64,000 nucleotides of DNA from Ligustrum vulgare (lineage: Eukaryota > Streptophyta > Magnoliopsida > Lamiales > Oleaceae), in NCBI GenBank assembly GCA_963555705.1, contig OY743183.1:44753466-44817465 (forward strand), written 5' to 3'. A program made the position numbers and the translations under genes. The notes under the pieces were generated by a model, which saw only the letters and a program-made list of their open reading frames with translations, did not search any database and was not told where the DNA came from. Positions 33,060 to 43,434 of this stretch are shown piece by piece; positions within the stretch are counted from its first letter, which is position 1; each line of letters opens with the position of its first letter.

Positions 33060-34928
33060 ATTTGACCACTTTTTGGAACTTGCTTCCAAGAATAAATGGC
33101 ATGCCCCACCCTAAGTACACTTACTAGACTTTAAGTATGACATGTACAGATGATAGATTTTAACTAAAAATTAAAATCTATCATCAAGGCTCATAAAATC
33201 TTTAATTTCTAAAAATAATTTAACTAATTACATTTAATATTTGATACATACCATCTTATTTTTCAAAAACAACTTTAAATCATAGTTCTCAAAATATAAA
33301 TAGTTCCACACTCGATTCAGTATCAATAAGATCTGTTTAATAAAAACACATCTCCCACACTCGTATAAAACAACACGTAGTGAGAACCATATTACATGAC
33401 AAATGAAATAAATACAATCCATAAGACTTACAAAATTTTCAAAAGATAAAAGTGTTTAGACATTAACATCACGTAATCATGTCAACTTTTTTCCTTTTCT
33501 AAACTTGACGTCACAGGCTTAACATACCGGGAGTTGCTCAACTTTAGTTGTCACCTGATAGAAAATCATTTGGAAAACAGGTGAGCTAATAAACTCGGTG
33601 AGTAGAAAATTTAACAACAAACCATGTTTGTCAAAAGTTATTTGCGCAAGAAATCATCATTTATCATAATTTTCAAAAGTCACTTTGATAATTAAAGCAA
33701 GAAGACATTATCATGTAGTAATAATGCAAAATTCACCAAAGTTCTCATATCATAATCTCATCAATCGTATTATATCATATTAATCCACATGCACGCAATG
33801 TGTCAGCTTAAGCCACTAATACCCTGTGGCCCCTTCACCAGGGCAACATATTTAACCAACTTGAGCTATAGGCCCCTTCGCCAAGAAGGCATACTTAAAC
33901 AACTTGAGCCATAAGCCCCTTCTCCCGTAGGTGGCATATACATGACAACATCAAGTACCACTGGATGAAATTTTGCATTAAAATGATAAATAATAATTCA
34001 CATTTCATATCATTTTTCATAACTTTCACATTATCTCAAAATCATGAAATATCTTTCAAAACATATAAAACTTTTCAAAGATAAACTATAACTTTTATGA
34101 AAATCATAGAAAACATCATTTTCATTAACACCAATAATTTCATAGAAAATAACATAAATAATTTCTTTTCCAAAGAGTAAGAAAGGATGATTCCCACTCA
34201 CTGCTTTTGGACCAATATTCTAGCTTGGTTCGTATGCTTTTACAATCTCCTCAATTTCACCTATAATACACAATGTTAACTAACTTACATTACAATCTTT
34301 CTATGAACTCTCTACCCCTTTCTTAAACTTACACATATTATGCATTCTCCCTTTTCCACAAGTAATTATGATTTCCTTTCAGTGGTAATCATCATAGACC
34401 CTCTAATTCATGTATTTGGTGATGGTTCATTTAAGTTTTAGAACAAAACATCATATTCCTTAAGAAAATCCAGCAAGCACTACATTCGTACATTTTAAAA
34501 TTCCAACCAATTTCTTCAAAAACCCCCTATCACTTTCTTCACACAAATCATTTCCTCCATTCATATACCATTTCTATGAGATTAAAATCATAAGAAACAA
34601 TTTCATAATTCACCTTCATGCTCCTTAATTCACTTATATCGAAACTAACATAATTTTCATCATACTTGCTAAATTCTAGTTTCTAGGGAATTTTCTATAC
34701 CAAAGGAAACATATGAATAAAATTACGATTCATCCTTCAATTCCATCGTAAAATCTCATAAACCCTATGTTTTCAAATTCCCTTCAACTTGTAAGAAAAA
34801 TCAAGGAATTCAAAGAAGAAAACATTACCTACCTTGTTTGTAATTCTTCTTCTTCCTATTCTCTTCTTCTCCTAAAATTTTTGCAGAGTTGTCTCCCTTT
34901 TTCTTCCTCAAATTTCGTTCCTCTCTGC
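33060..34928 (-). other. Probable decayed Gypsy LTR sequence into which the Copia element inserted
   Basis: The motif ACAGGTGAGCTAATAAACTC (33579-33600) is of the LTR type also seen in the nested LTRs. Three imperfect repeats of AACTTGAGCxATAxGCCCCTTC occur at 33810-33945. The sequence resumes after the Copia element at 44947. Ends were not found. Confidence 0.3.
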
Positions 34929-35336
34929 TGTTGACCTATGACTATTCACATATATATTATTTTGATTATAACAAACAAGATCACAAGATCTCCTGTATTA
35001 CTAATGGTTTCAATTATTGAGTTTTATCATATATGTGTCATTTGGATACTAAGAGATCAAAATCGTCATTCATTGAAGTACAAAGCAATCATAAAAGAGA
35101 TTTTAAGTGAACAAGTTCGTCGAAGACCGAAGATTAAAGCTTTAGAAGATTTATGTTGAAAAATTTCAACTCATTTGTAAAGGTATCGACTCATCAATTT
35201 TTAGCAAGTCTATAAAGCTCAAAATTATTTCTAGAAATCACTAACTGCATAAAAATGATTTTTCAAATCATAACATGAAATAGTTTTTGAAAAAATAAAT
35301 TTTTTGATGTAAAAATAAAAATTCCAAAATTTCCTT

Positions 35337-35482
35337 TTTCGGTCGACCGAAACACACCTGATCGACCGAAACTCTGATCAATCAAAAATGTTTGCTCAAC
35401 CGAAAGTCTAATGGCTCAAATAGTATAACGGCTAGTTTTGAACTTTCGGTCGACCGAAAGTGTAGAAATGGTCGACCGAAAC
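35337..35482. promoter_or_regulatory. Cluster of TTTCGGTCGACCGAAA dyads upstream of the LTR TATA box
   Basis: Perfect dyads at 35337-35352 and 35443-35460, plus half or imperfect copies (GATCGACCGAAAC, GCTCAACCGAAAG, GGTCGACCGAAAC) fill the 170 bp before the TATA box at 35507. The 3' LTR repeats the array at about 43846-43991. Position suggests an enhancer or repressor-binding array; function is inference. Confidence 0.65.
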
Positions 35483-35506
35483 TTCCTGCAGCTCAATTTC
35501 TTGATT

Positions 35507-35515
35507 TATAAATAG
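35507..35515 (+). promoter_or_regulatory. TATA box of the Copia 5' LTR
   Basis: TATAAATAG within TTGATTTATAAATAGCCACT. A GA-rich leader with AAGAGCATTTAAGAGAG follows about 40 bp later. It is the likely start region for the full-length element RNA. Confidence 0.65.
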
Positions 35516-36429
35516 CCACTTCTCTTGCATTCATTTCTACGAACTTACAAGAGCATTTAAGAGAGAAAATCATTGAGCTTACTTTGTTTTACAATCTATA
35601 TCATTTATTGCAAAGAATTTCTTGATTGATCAAAACTATTTCATATCTTTATCAAGAATTCTATTTTGTAGAAAACTCAATACTCTTACTTCATTATTGA
35701 TCATTGATTGAGTTCATCATCACCAAACACTTATTGAAGTGAAAATCTCTCTTCATACTTAACTAAGTATTATTTGGAAAGAGAGATCATTGGTTGAAAA
35801 ATTTTGATTCAAGCAAAACTATCTCATATCATTTTTCAAAGTTTTCATAAACACTTGAGTTTTAAATATGTACTATCTATTGAAGTGTTATCCTAAAACT
35901 CTCAAAATACTTGACTTGATCATATCATTTGTTAAGAGAGTTTATTCAATTGTAAAACTCTCATTTGTATTTTGCTTATGGTTTCGAGATCCTTGTGAAA
36001 ACTCGATTGTAAAGGATAGGTGCTCCTTGTTGTAAAGTCACCTAAGGATTCGATACTCCTTATTGTAAGTTATCAATATAGTGGATTTGGCCTTGCTCGT
36101 GACGGAGAGCTCGGTAACGGAGGACGTAGATCACGTTGGTTGATTGAACCTCCCTAAATCGCGTTTGCAATCTCTTATTCCTTTTACTTACTTGCATTGC
36201 ACTTACTCTATTCTATCAATTTATATTGTGCAACACTATATCTAAGTGTTATACTTGCTTTATCAATTAAATTCATACATTTATAGCACACTACATTGAT
36301 AGTTAAGTTACTTGCAATACTAAGTGCTCATACTTATACCCATTGGTTTTTAAGTTTAAGATTATTTATCGAAAAAGTTTTATAAACCAATTCACCCCCC
36401 TCTTGGTTAGTTTATCTTGGGCTAACATT

Positions 36430-36441
36430 TGGTATCAGAGC
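36430..36441 (+). promoter_or_regulatory. Primer binding site, initiator tRNA-Met
   Basis: TGGTATCAGAGC starts two bases after the 5' LTR and is the standard complement of the 3' end of plant initiator tRNA-Met. Confidence 0.95.
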
Positions 36442-36479
36442 TTAGGAACTCTTTCATTTAGATTTTACTATCTAAAGTT

Positions 36480-38066
36480 ATGGCTAACCAAAATATTGAA
36501 GGTCATTCTACTAATCGTCCTCCATTGTTTGATGGTGCTAATTATAATTATTGGAAAACTAGAATGATGATTTTTATTCAATCCATTGATTATAATATTT
36601 GGGATGTCATTGAATCCGGTCCTCATGAGCTTAATAAGGTTATTAAAGTTGATGGAAAATCGGATATAATTATTTCAAAACCTAAGGAAGAATATGATGA
36701 GGATGATAAAAGAAAATTGTCTTTAAATGCTAGAGCAAAAAATCTTCTCTATTGTCCACTTAGTATTAATGAATTTAATCGTATTAGCACATGTGATTCC
36801 GCACACGATATTTGGCATGCTTTAGAAGTCACACACATGGGCACAAATAAAGTTAAAGAAACAAAAATAAATTTTTTGTATAAAAATTTTGAAAATTTCT
36901 TCATGAAACAAGATGAACCCATTGCTAGCACGATTACTATATTTACCGATATTGTTAATGGTCTTAAGGGCTTTGATCGAAAATTTTCTAATGGTGAACT
37001 TGTTAGCAAAATGCTTAGGTCACTCTCGGAAGATTGGAGCTCATTGAGAATGTTGATAGAAAACACCCAAGATGTCAACACATATCCCTTGGAAGAGCTT
37101 TATGGAACATTGATGACATATGAGCTAAATCATGCCGAGATAAAAGAAAAGTCTAGAAAAGCAAAAGAGGAAGAAATGAAGGATCCTCCTAGGAGACAAA
37201 TTGCTTTAAAGTCATCAAATGTTGAAGAAGCCTCAAACTCTAACAAGAGCGATGAAGAACTCGATGATCTTGTTCTCCTAGTCAAGAAGTGGAAAGCCTT
37301 TCGCAACAACCGTAGATTTCAAAAGAAAGAAGACAAAGGTGAAGAGAAAAAGATTATTTGCTATGATTGTGACAAACCCGGTCACAAAAGAACCGAATGT
37401 CCCAACAAGAGAAAATTCCTCAAAAATAACGCTCTACAAGCTACTTGGGATGATAGTGATGATGAGAAAGATGAAAGTGAGAGTCAAGATGAAGTTGCAA
37501 ACATGTACTTCATGGCCATTGAAGATAAGGTAAATACTAATGACATTCCCTCTTATGATGAATTATCTACCTCATATGAAGAAATGATTGAAGTTTTTGA
37601 AAAACTTGTTCTTAAACATTCCACTCTTAAAAAGCAATACATTTTGTTGAAAAATGAAGCCGAAAAGAATTTTGAAATACAAAAGGATATTGAAAAGAAG
37701 TATTTTGATCAAAATGCTTTGAAAGTAGGAAACATCTCCCTAAAAGAAAAAAATTTAGATTTAACACTCATTATTCACAAATTCACTCAAGGGAGGAAAT
37801 TTTTTGAACTAATGCTTGGTAAACAACAATGTGTTTTTGATAAAGGGGGAATTGGATACAAACCATTTTTGAAACAAAAATCTACCAAAAATACTTTTGT
37901 TAAAGCTTCTACTTCTTATTCCTTTCATCAAAACACTTTTGTCAAAACATCAACTACTTGTAGCTTTTGTAATAGAAGTGGGCATGTAGCTTTTAATTGT
38001 TTAGTGAAAAAGAAACTTCACTTTGAAGAAAGACATAAGAGGGTTCAAGGAACTAACTATCAATGA
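36480..38066 (+). CDS. gag: Copia Gag (capsid/nucleocapsid), 528 codons
   Basis: The ATG lies about 50 nt downstream of the 5' LTR, and the first residues (MANQNIEGHSTNRPPLFDGA, then NYNYWKTRMMIF) are the usual start of plant Copia Gag (DUF4219/UBN2 region). The UBN2 capsid-like domain extends to about residue 225. A zinc knuckle CYDCDKPGHKRTEC is at about residue 294, a coiled, Lys/Glu-rich stretch follows, and a second knuckle CSFCNRSGHVAFNC is at about residue 494. Gag assembles the cytoplasmic virus-like particle and packages the element RNA. The TGA at 38064-38066 is in frame with pol. In most Copia elements gag-pol is one frame, so the stop is either a disabling mutation or a readthrough point; a second in-frame TAA at 38115 argues for mutation. 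Confidence 0.9.
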   Translation: MANQNIEGHSTNRPPLFDGANYNYWKTRMMIFIQSIDYNIWDVIESGPHELNKVIKVDGKSDIIISKPKEEYDEDDKRKLSLNARAKNLLYCPLSINEFNRISTCDSAHDIWHALEVTHMGTNKVKETKINFLYKNFENFFMKQDEPIASTITIFTDIVNGLKGFDRKFSNGELVSKMLRSLSEDWSSLRMLIENTQDVNTYPLEELYGTLMTYELNHAEIKEKSRKAKEEEMKDPPRRQIALKSSNVEEASNSNKSDEELDDLVLLVKKWKAFRNNRRFQKKEDKGEEKKIICYDCDKPGHKRTECPNKRKFLKNNALQATWDDSDDEKDESESQDEVANMYFMAIEDKVNTNDIPSYDELSTSYEEMIEVFEKLVLKHSTLKKQYILLKNEAEKNFEIQKDIEKKYFDQNALKVGNISLKEKNLDLTLIIHKFTQGRKFFELMLGKQQCVFDKGGIGYKPFLKQKSTKNTFVKASTSYSFHQNTFVKTSTTCSFCNRSGHVAFNCLVKKKLHFEERHKRVQGTNYQ

Positions 38067-38117
38067 CCCAAAATTATGTGGGTACCAAGAAGTCAAAAAT
38101 TAAGTCATGTTTTGTAA

Positions 38118-40505
38118 GTATCAACAAAAGTAAAAAGCAATTGGTTCTTGGATAGTGGTTGCTCAAAGCACATGACCGGAGATAAATCACTCTTATCAAG
38201 ATTCAAAAGAAAGGATGGAGGTCATGTCACTTTTGGAGATAATGCCAAAGGAAAAATAATTGGCATTGGAAATATTGGTAATCATCTTTCTCCCTCTATT
38301 GAAAATGTTTTATTAGTAAATAACCTCAAACATAATTTGCTAAGTATTAGTCAATTATGTGATAAAGGTTATCACATTAAATTTGATTCTTCTAGATGTC
38401 TTATCAAATATGCTACATCAAAAGAGGTATTGTTCATAGGAAGCCGAAGTAAAGATGTTTATATCATCAATATTGAATTTGAGAAAGAATTAAAGTGTTT
38501 GTCAAGTTTTAAAGATGACACTTGGTTATGGCATAGAAGATTAGGTCATGTTAGTATGGACCTTATTTCAAAAATATCCAAAAATTGCTTTGTCAAAGGC
38601 CTACCAAGTTTGAAATTTGAAAAGGATAAAATTTGTGATGCTTGTCAATTTGGAAAACAAACCAAAAGTTCTTTCAAAAATAAACAATTTTCTTCCACCA
38701 TAAAACCATTACAACTTCTTCACATGGATCTCTTTGGACCATCTAAAACCGCAAGCTTAGGTGGTAAACACTATGCTTTTGTCATTGTTGATGATTTCTC
38801 AAGATTTACTTGGGTTTTATTTTTAAATTTGAAAAATGAATCTTTAAATGCATTTAAACATTTTTGCAAAAAGGTTCAAAATGAAAAGAGATATTCTATT
38901 ACAACTATAAGAAGTGACCATGGTGGAGAATTTGATAACATGACTTTTGATGAATTTTGCAAGATAAATGGGTATGAACATAATTTCTCGGCTCCTAGAA
39001 CTCCTCAACAAAATGGTGTAGTAGAAAGGAAGAATCGCACATTGCAAGAAATGGCTAGGACCATGCTAAATGAAAATAACTTACCAAAATATTTTTGGGC
39101 CGAAGCCGTTAACACTGCTTGTTATATTATAAATAGAGTTTTAGTAAGTCGAAAGAAAACTAAAACTCCTTATGAGCTTTGGAAAGATAGAATTCCCAAT
39201 ATCGGGTATTTTATGGTTTTTGGTTGTAAATGCTTTGTTCTTAACACAAAAGAAAACTTGGAAAAATTTGATTCAAAATCCGATGTTGGAATTTTTATTG
39301 GTTATTCATCCACTAGCAAAGCTTATAGAATTTTTAACAAAAGAACTCTAGTAGTGGAAGAATCCATACATGTTACTTTTGATGAAACTAATTCTCTTGA
39401 TCAAGAGAAAGGTGTTGATGTAGGTTTGGAAATTCCTTTTGAGGAAATGAATATTCAAGATCAAAGTAATGAAATATCCAAAGACAATGAAGAAAAAGAC
39501 TGGGAAGAACCAACTCCTCAACAAGAAGAAGGAACATCTTTCAAAAACTTAAGTGATCTAACACTTCCTATCGAATGGAGATTTGCTTCATCTCACCCAA
39601 AAGAGCTCATAATTGGTGATCCTTCGAAAAGGGTAAGCACTAGAAACTCTACTAAAGGATTCTTAAATACTTGTGCCTTTATTTCTCAAATTGAACCAAA
39701 GAATTTCAAAGAAGCCGAGTTCGATGAGTTTTGGACTCTTGCAATGCAAGAAGAACTAAATCAATTTGAAAGAAATCATGTTTGGGATTTAGTTGATAGA
39801 CCAAATGATCAAACCGTTATTGGTACAAAATGGGTTTTTCAAAACAAAAAGGATGAAAACGGTATAATTGTGCGTAACAAGGCTAGATTAGTGGCCCAAG
39901 GTTACAATCAAGAAGAAGGTATTGACTTTGAAGAAACTTTTGCACCGGTTGCTAGACTAGAATCCATTCGTATGCTTCTTGCCTTTGCTTGTCATAAAGG
40001 TTTTACTCTTTATCAAATGGATGTCAAAAGTGCATTTTTAAATGGTTTTATTCAAGAAGAAGTCTACGTTGAACAACCTCCCGATTTCAAAAATCATAAA
40101 TTTCCGGATAATATTTTTAAACTAAGAAAGGCTCTATTTTCAAAATGTATGAGCAATGAATTTGAAATGAGCATGATGGGGGAGTTAAAATTCTCCCTCG
40201 GGCTTCAAATCAAACAAACTAGTGAAGGAATATTCATTAGTCAAACCAAGTACATTGTGGATATGCTCAAAAAGTTTGAGATGGAAAACTTGAAGCCAAT
40301 TGATAATCCCATGAGTATTTCAATCAAATTGGACAAAGATGAGCAAGGCACTTCCATTGACATTACAAAATATCGAGGTACGATTGGATCCCTTCTTTAC
40401 TTAACCGCAAGTAGACCCGATATTATGTTTAGTGTGTGCTTATGTGCTAGATTTCAATCCAATCCTAAAGAATCTCATCTAAGTGCCTTAAAACGTATTG
40501 TTTAG
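38118..40505 (+). pseudogene. pol: Copia Pol: protease, integrase and deleted reverse transcriptase
   Basis: In the same frame as gag. The protease is represented by [15 protein letters not shown] (aspartate of DSG at about 38151). A GAG-pre-integrase zinc region [10 protein letters not shown]...CDACQFGK follows. The integrase core has [15 protein letters not shown] and GVVERKNR, the D, D and E of the catalytic triad with about 35 residues between the last two. Reverse transcriptase starts near 39722 ([11 protein letters not shown]) and is typical through KSAFLNG and VYVEQPP, but at about 40135 KLRKALF joins KCMSNEFEM directly. The segment normally between them, about 65-70 residues including the YVDD active site, is missing in frame. 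The frame ends at TAG 40503-40505 because of a one-base insertion. Pol would process Gag, copy RNA and integrate DNA; this copy cannot reverse transcribe. Confidence 0.92.
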
Positions 40506-41036
40506 ATATTTATGCGGGACTAGAAATTTGGGACTTTGGTATCCAAAAGGAACTCATATTGATCTTATAAATTATTCGGATGTCGATTGGCGGGATGCAC
40601 AATTGATAGAAAAAGCACAAGTGGAACTTGTCACTTTCTAGGCTTTGCACTTGTGTCATGGTTTAGCAAGAAACAAAATTTCGTTGCCCTATCTACCGCC
40701 GAGGCCGAATATATCTCGGCCGCTAGTTGTTGTGCTCAAGTTTTATGGATGAAACAATCTCTTAGTGATTATCACTTGAACTTTGAAAATGCTCCTATTA
40801 TGTGTGATAACACTAGTGCTATAAATTTGTCAAAAAATCCCATCTTGCACTCTCACACTAAGCATATTGAAATTCGACATCATTTTCTTAGAGATCATGT
40901 GCACAAAGGTGACATCTACTTGGAATTTGTTTGTACCGAAAAATAATTGGCCGATATTTTTACTAAACCTCTAGCTCATGATAGATTTTCATATATACGA
41001 AGAGGATTGGGTATTATTGATGAAAATGATATTTGT
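40506..41036 (+). pseudogene. Copia Pol C-terminus: RNase H, frameshifted
   Basis: After the TAG the reading continues in another frame as YLCGTRNLGLWYPKGTH to about 40580. A one-base loss then returns it to the original frame at GCTIDRKSTSGTCHFLGF. The two compensating shifts bracket about 80 bp. RNase H motifs ALSTAEAEYI, DNTSAINLSKNP and HTKHIEIRHHFLRDH are present. A TAA at 40944-40946 interrupts the usual end, which goes on as LADIFTKPLAHDRF and DEND to about 41036. The domain would remove RNA from the RNA-DNA hybrid. Confidence 0.88.
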
Positions 41037-41658
41037 GGCTAAATTTACAAAATATATGTGTTTTAATTGTAATATTTGCAAAAATATGATTTTTGAACAT
41101 TTCGGCCGACCAAAAAATTTCGATCGTCCAAAAGGTGACTTTCGGTTGAACGAATTGTTCAACCGAAACATGTTTCGGTCAACCTACTGTACGACCGAAA
41201 GTAACGTTTCGGTCGACCATTACACGACCAAACCCTCCTGCAGCTACCTAGTTTGAAACCTGCAGAGTTTCGGTCGACCGACAAAAACATGAAATTCATC
41301 CTCAAATTTCATTCCTAAACCCTAACTTCGCATTTCCCTCTCCGTATTCTCTCCCAAATTCATTTTTTTTTCATCAATTCACTTCCAAACATCCACAAAT
41401 TCGTGTTTTCCCATCATAATCTTTATCAAATCTTTGATTTTCTTCAAAATTCATCCAACAATCCTCAAAACCCTACAATTTGGGGATAAATCACGAAAAT
41501 TTCAAAATTTTCTCCTTTTGAATCGATTTCATTCCATCCAAATAACCATTCTATCCCTACACTATTGATTTATACTCATTTTTATTCATTTCCAATCGTT
41601 TTTACCTAATTTTTTCCAAATATTATATTGTTTCCTTCAAGTAACTCGAAAATTCACA
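41037..41658. other. Spacer between pol and the third ORF with GGTCGACC dyads
   Basis: 41099-41286 contains at least six whole or half copies of TTTCGGTCGACCGAAA-type sequence (for example GTTTCGGTCGACCATTACAC), plus CCTCCTGCAGCTACC resembling CTTCCTGCAGCTCAA beside the LTR array. The rest is a CT/AT-rich leader in front of the third ORF with runs such as AAATTCATCC. It could include a promoter or splice site for ORF3; none is clearly defined. Confidence 0.5.
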
Positions 41659-42855
41659 ATGCCTCCAAAGAAGAGATCAAAGAAAGGCGAAGCAAGCTCA
41701 TCGAACGTTGAGGAACGCACACCCTTGCCCGAACGCTTCTCTGATCATCCGATTCTCATAGGTAAGTCCATCGATTTCTTCGATTTTTACCTTCAAGCCC
41801 CCTCGTTTCAAATTGAGTGTTATTTTGAAGAAATAGGATGGAAAAATGTTATGTCTATTTCCGAAAACTCCTACCCGAAATTAATTCGGGAATTTTTTCG
41901 AAACGCAACTTTTTATCCGGATGAAGTCACTAGTTTGGTTAGGGGTACACGGGTCGCTATCCAACGATCCCTCATTAGAAACCTCATAGGATTGCAGCAT
42001 TGTGAGAATTATGCATATGTCACTCATTATCTTGTTAGGTTCGAGGGATACAATGAACTTGAGGCTTGTAGTCGTGTCACTGCCCGACCCCTCACTACCA
42101 TTATGACCTTGAACCTCAACCATTTGACTATCCCATGCAAGGTCCTTCATCGTGCAATTGCTCTCACAATTGTACCCCGTAGTGGTCATTTTGATGAAGT
42201 AAATCATCTCGACCTATTCATTCTTGATTCTCTCCTTGTCGGTTGTAAACTTGATTTTCCATACATTTTCATCCAACATCTTCATCACGTTCATACCTCT
42301 CCTCGAGTTCAAGGCCTACCCTACGGCATGATATTCACAAAAATTTTCAATCACTTCAATGTGCCTCTAGACAATGAGCCTATTCTTAAACCTAAACACA
42401 CTGATATTATCAACATCAACACTCTCAAACGGATGAAAATTGTCAAGGGTGACGGGCAATGGGTGTGCAATACTCAAGGTTTTGATAATACATCGGGGCC
42501 TACGACTTGGCCATTTACCAAAGAGGAAGCTGAGGAAGAATTGGAGCTTGGTGAAGGGGCGGCTGCGGGTGAGGGTGACCAAGGGGGTGCCGGTGAAGGT
42601 GATGAACAAGGTGGTGGGGATGAACAGCCTCGACCAAGGCCACGGACTCGAGCACCACAAGCTACAGCACCTCCCCATCGATCCATCTCTGAAGATCAAT
42701 TCAACATCCTAAATGGGCGTATCGATTCTCTCACCACTGCAGTTGAAGGCATCCAACAACAACTTCAACATATGCACACATCTCAAGAGGCTTTCTTCGC
42801 TCATTTCTACTCCATCTACCCGCCTAATCCACCTCCACCACCGGCGGCCGATTGA
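41659..42855 (+). CDS. Third ORF of the Copia element: putative plant transposon protein domain
   Basis: A 398-codon frame open from ATG to TGA. The N-terminus is basic (MPPKKRSKKGEASSSN), suggesting nuclear targeting. Residues about 25-260 (ERFSDHPIL, YFEEIGWKNVMSISENSYPK, VRGTRVAIQRSLIRNLIGL, GLPYGMIFTKIFNHFNV) look like the putative plant transposon protein domain common in plant genomes. A Glu/Gly-rich acidic linker follows (about 290-320), then Pro/Arg-rich sequence, a short coiled-coil-like segment (NILNGRIDSLTTAVEGIQQQ) and a proline tail. SIRE relatives carry an env-like gene here, but I see no signal peptide or membrane segment, so envelope is unlikely. It stays open although pol is broken. 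Function unknown; the domain match is from memory. Confidence 0.75.
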   Translation: MPPKKRSKKGEASSSNVEERTPLPERFSDHPILIGKSIDFFDFYLQAPSFQIECYFEEIGWKNVMSISENSYPKLIREFFRNATFYPDEVTSLVRGTRVAIQRSLIRNLIGLQHCENYAYVTHYLVRFEGYNELEACSRVTARPLTTIMTLNLNHLTIPCKVLHRAIALTIVPRSGHFDEVNHLDLFILDSLLVGCKLDFPYIFIQHLHHVHTSPRVQGLPYGMIFTKIFNHFNVPLDNEPILKPKHTDIININTLKRMKIVKGDGQWVCNTQGFDNTSGPTTWPFTKEEAEEELELGEGAAAGEGDQGGAGEGDEQGGGDEQPRPRPRTRAPQATAPPHRSISEDQFNILNGRIDSLTTAVEGIQQQLQHMHTSQEAFFAHFYSIYPPNPPPPPAAD

Positions 42856-43420
42856 AGATCCTATATTTATATTTATATCTTTCGTAGTGATTTTTTTTCA
42901 AAAACATTTTGTTTTCAACTATGTAATCATGTTTTAAAACTATGACATTTTCGTTATGTTAATACTCCTTTTTGCCTACTTGTTCTGCATATTATGATTC
43001 ACATGCTATATTTTGCTATGATTCTTGCTTTGAGTTGTGATGATGTTGAAGTATAAGTGATTTCTATATGATAAGATTCTATTCTTATCGGTTTGTACAA
43101 AATAAAGGGATTCCATGTCAAATTTTTTTTCGGAACATGCAAACTGTGTGTTAGTATTTCTATAAAGTTATGATTCCGCATTCCTATTCATTACATGAAC
43201 TTCTATTAAAGGGAAAATTGATTATAGGTATTCCATGACTATTCCCGTACGTATTAAGACTACTTGACACTTTTTGCTTATGCCAAAAGGGTGAAGAGAT
43301 ATTTGTTAAGATTTGATTTGTTTTATCTTGCTATATTATGATAGAAAGGGGGAATATGTACTCAAATTTATATTTCATCATTTTTCTTACGAATTAAAAA
43401 TCATATTGTTTGTCATAATC
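42856..43420. other. 3' untranslated region of the Copia element
   Basis: AT-rich, no frame. It includes a GGGGGAATATG purine block at 43348-43362, a possible second polypurine tract, and leads into the main tract next to the 3' LTR. Confidence 0.5.
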
Positions 43421-43434
43421 AAAAAGGGGGAAAT
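43421..43434 (+). promoter_or_regulatory. Polypurine tract of the Copia element
   Basis: AAAAAGGGGGAAAT lies directly before the TGTTGACC start of the 3' LTR and would be the plus-strand primer. Confidence 0.9.

Larger units (their letters stand above)
34929..36427 (+). repeat. 5' LTR of the Copia element
   Basis: TG...CA-bounded 1499 bp repeat. A TATA box (TATAAATAG) is at 35507-35515. A cluster of GGTCGACC dyads lies 25-170 bp upstream. It ends CTTGGGCTAACA. Confidence 0.95.

Noticed and set aside
41659..42855. Envelope protein for the Copia third ORF
   Set aside because: No signal peptide, membrane segment or glycoprotein-like Cys pattern; the N-terminus is strongly basic.
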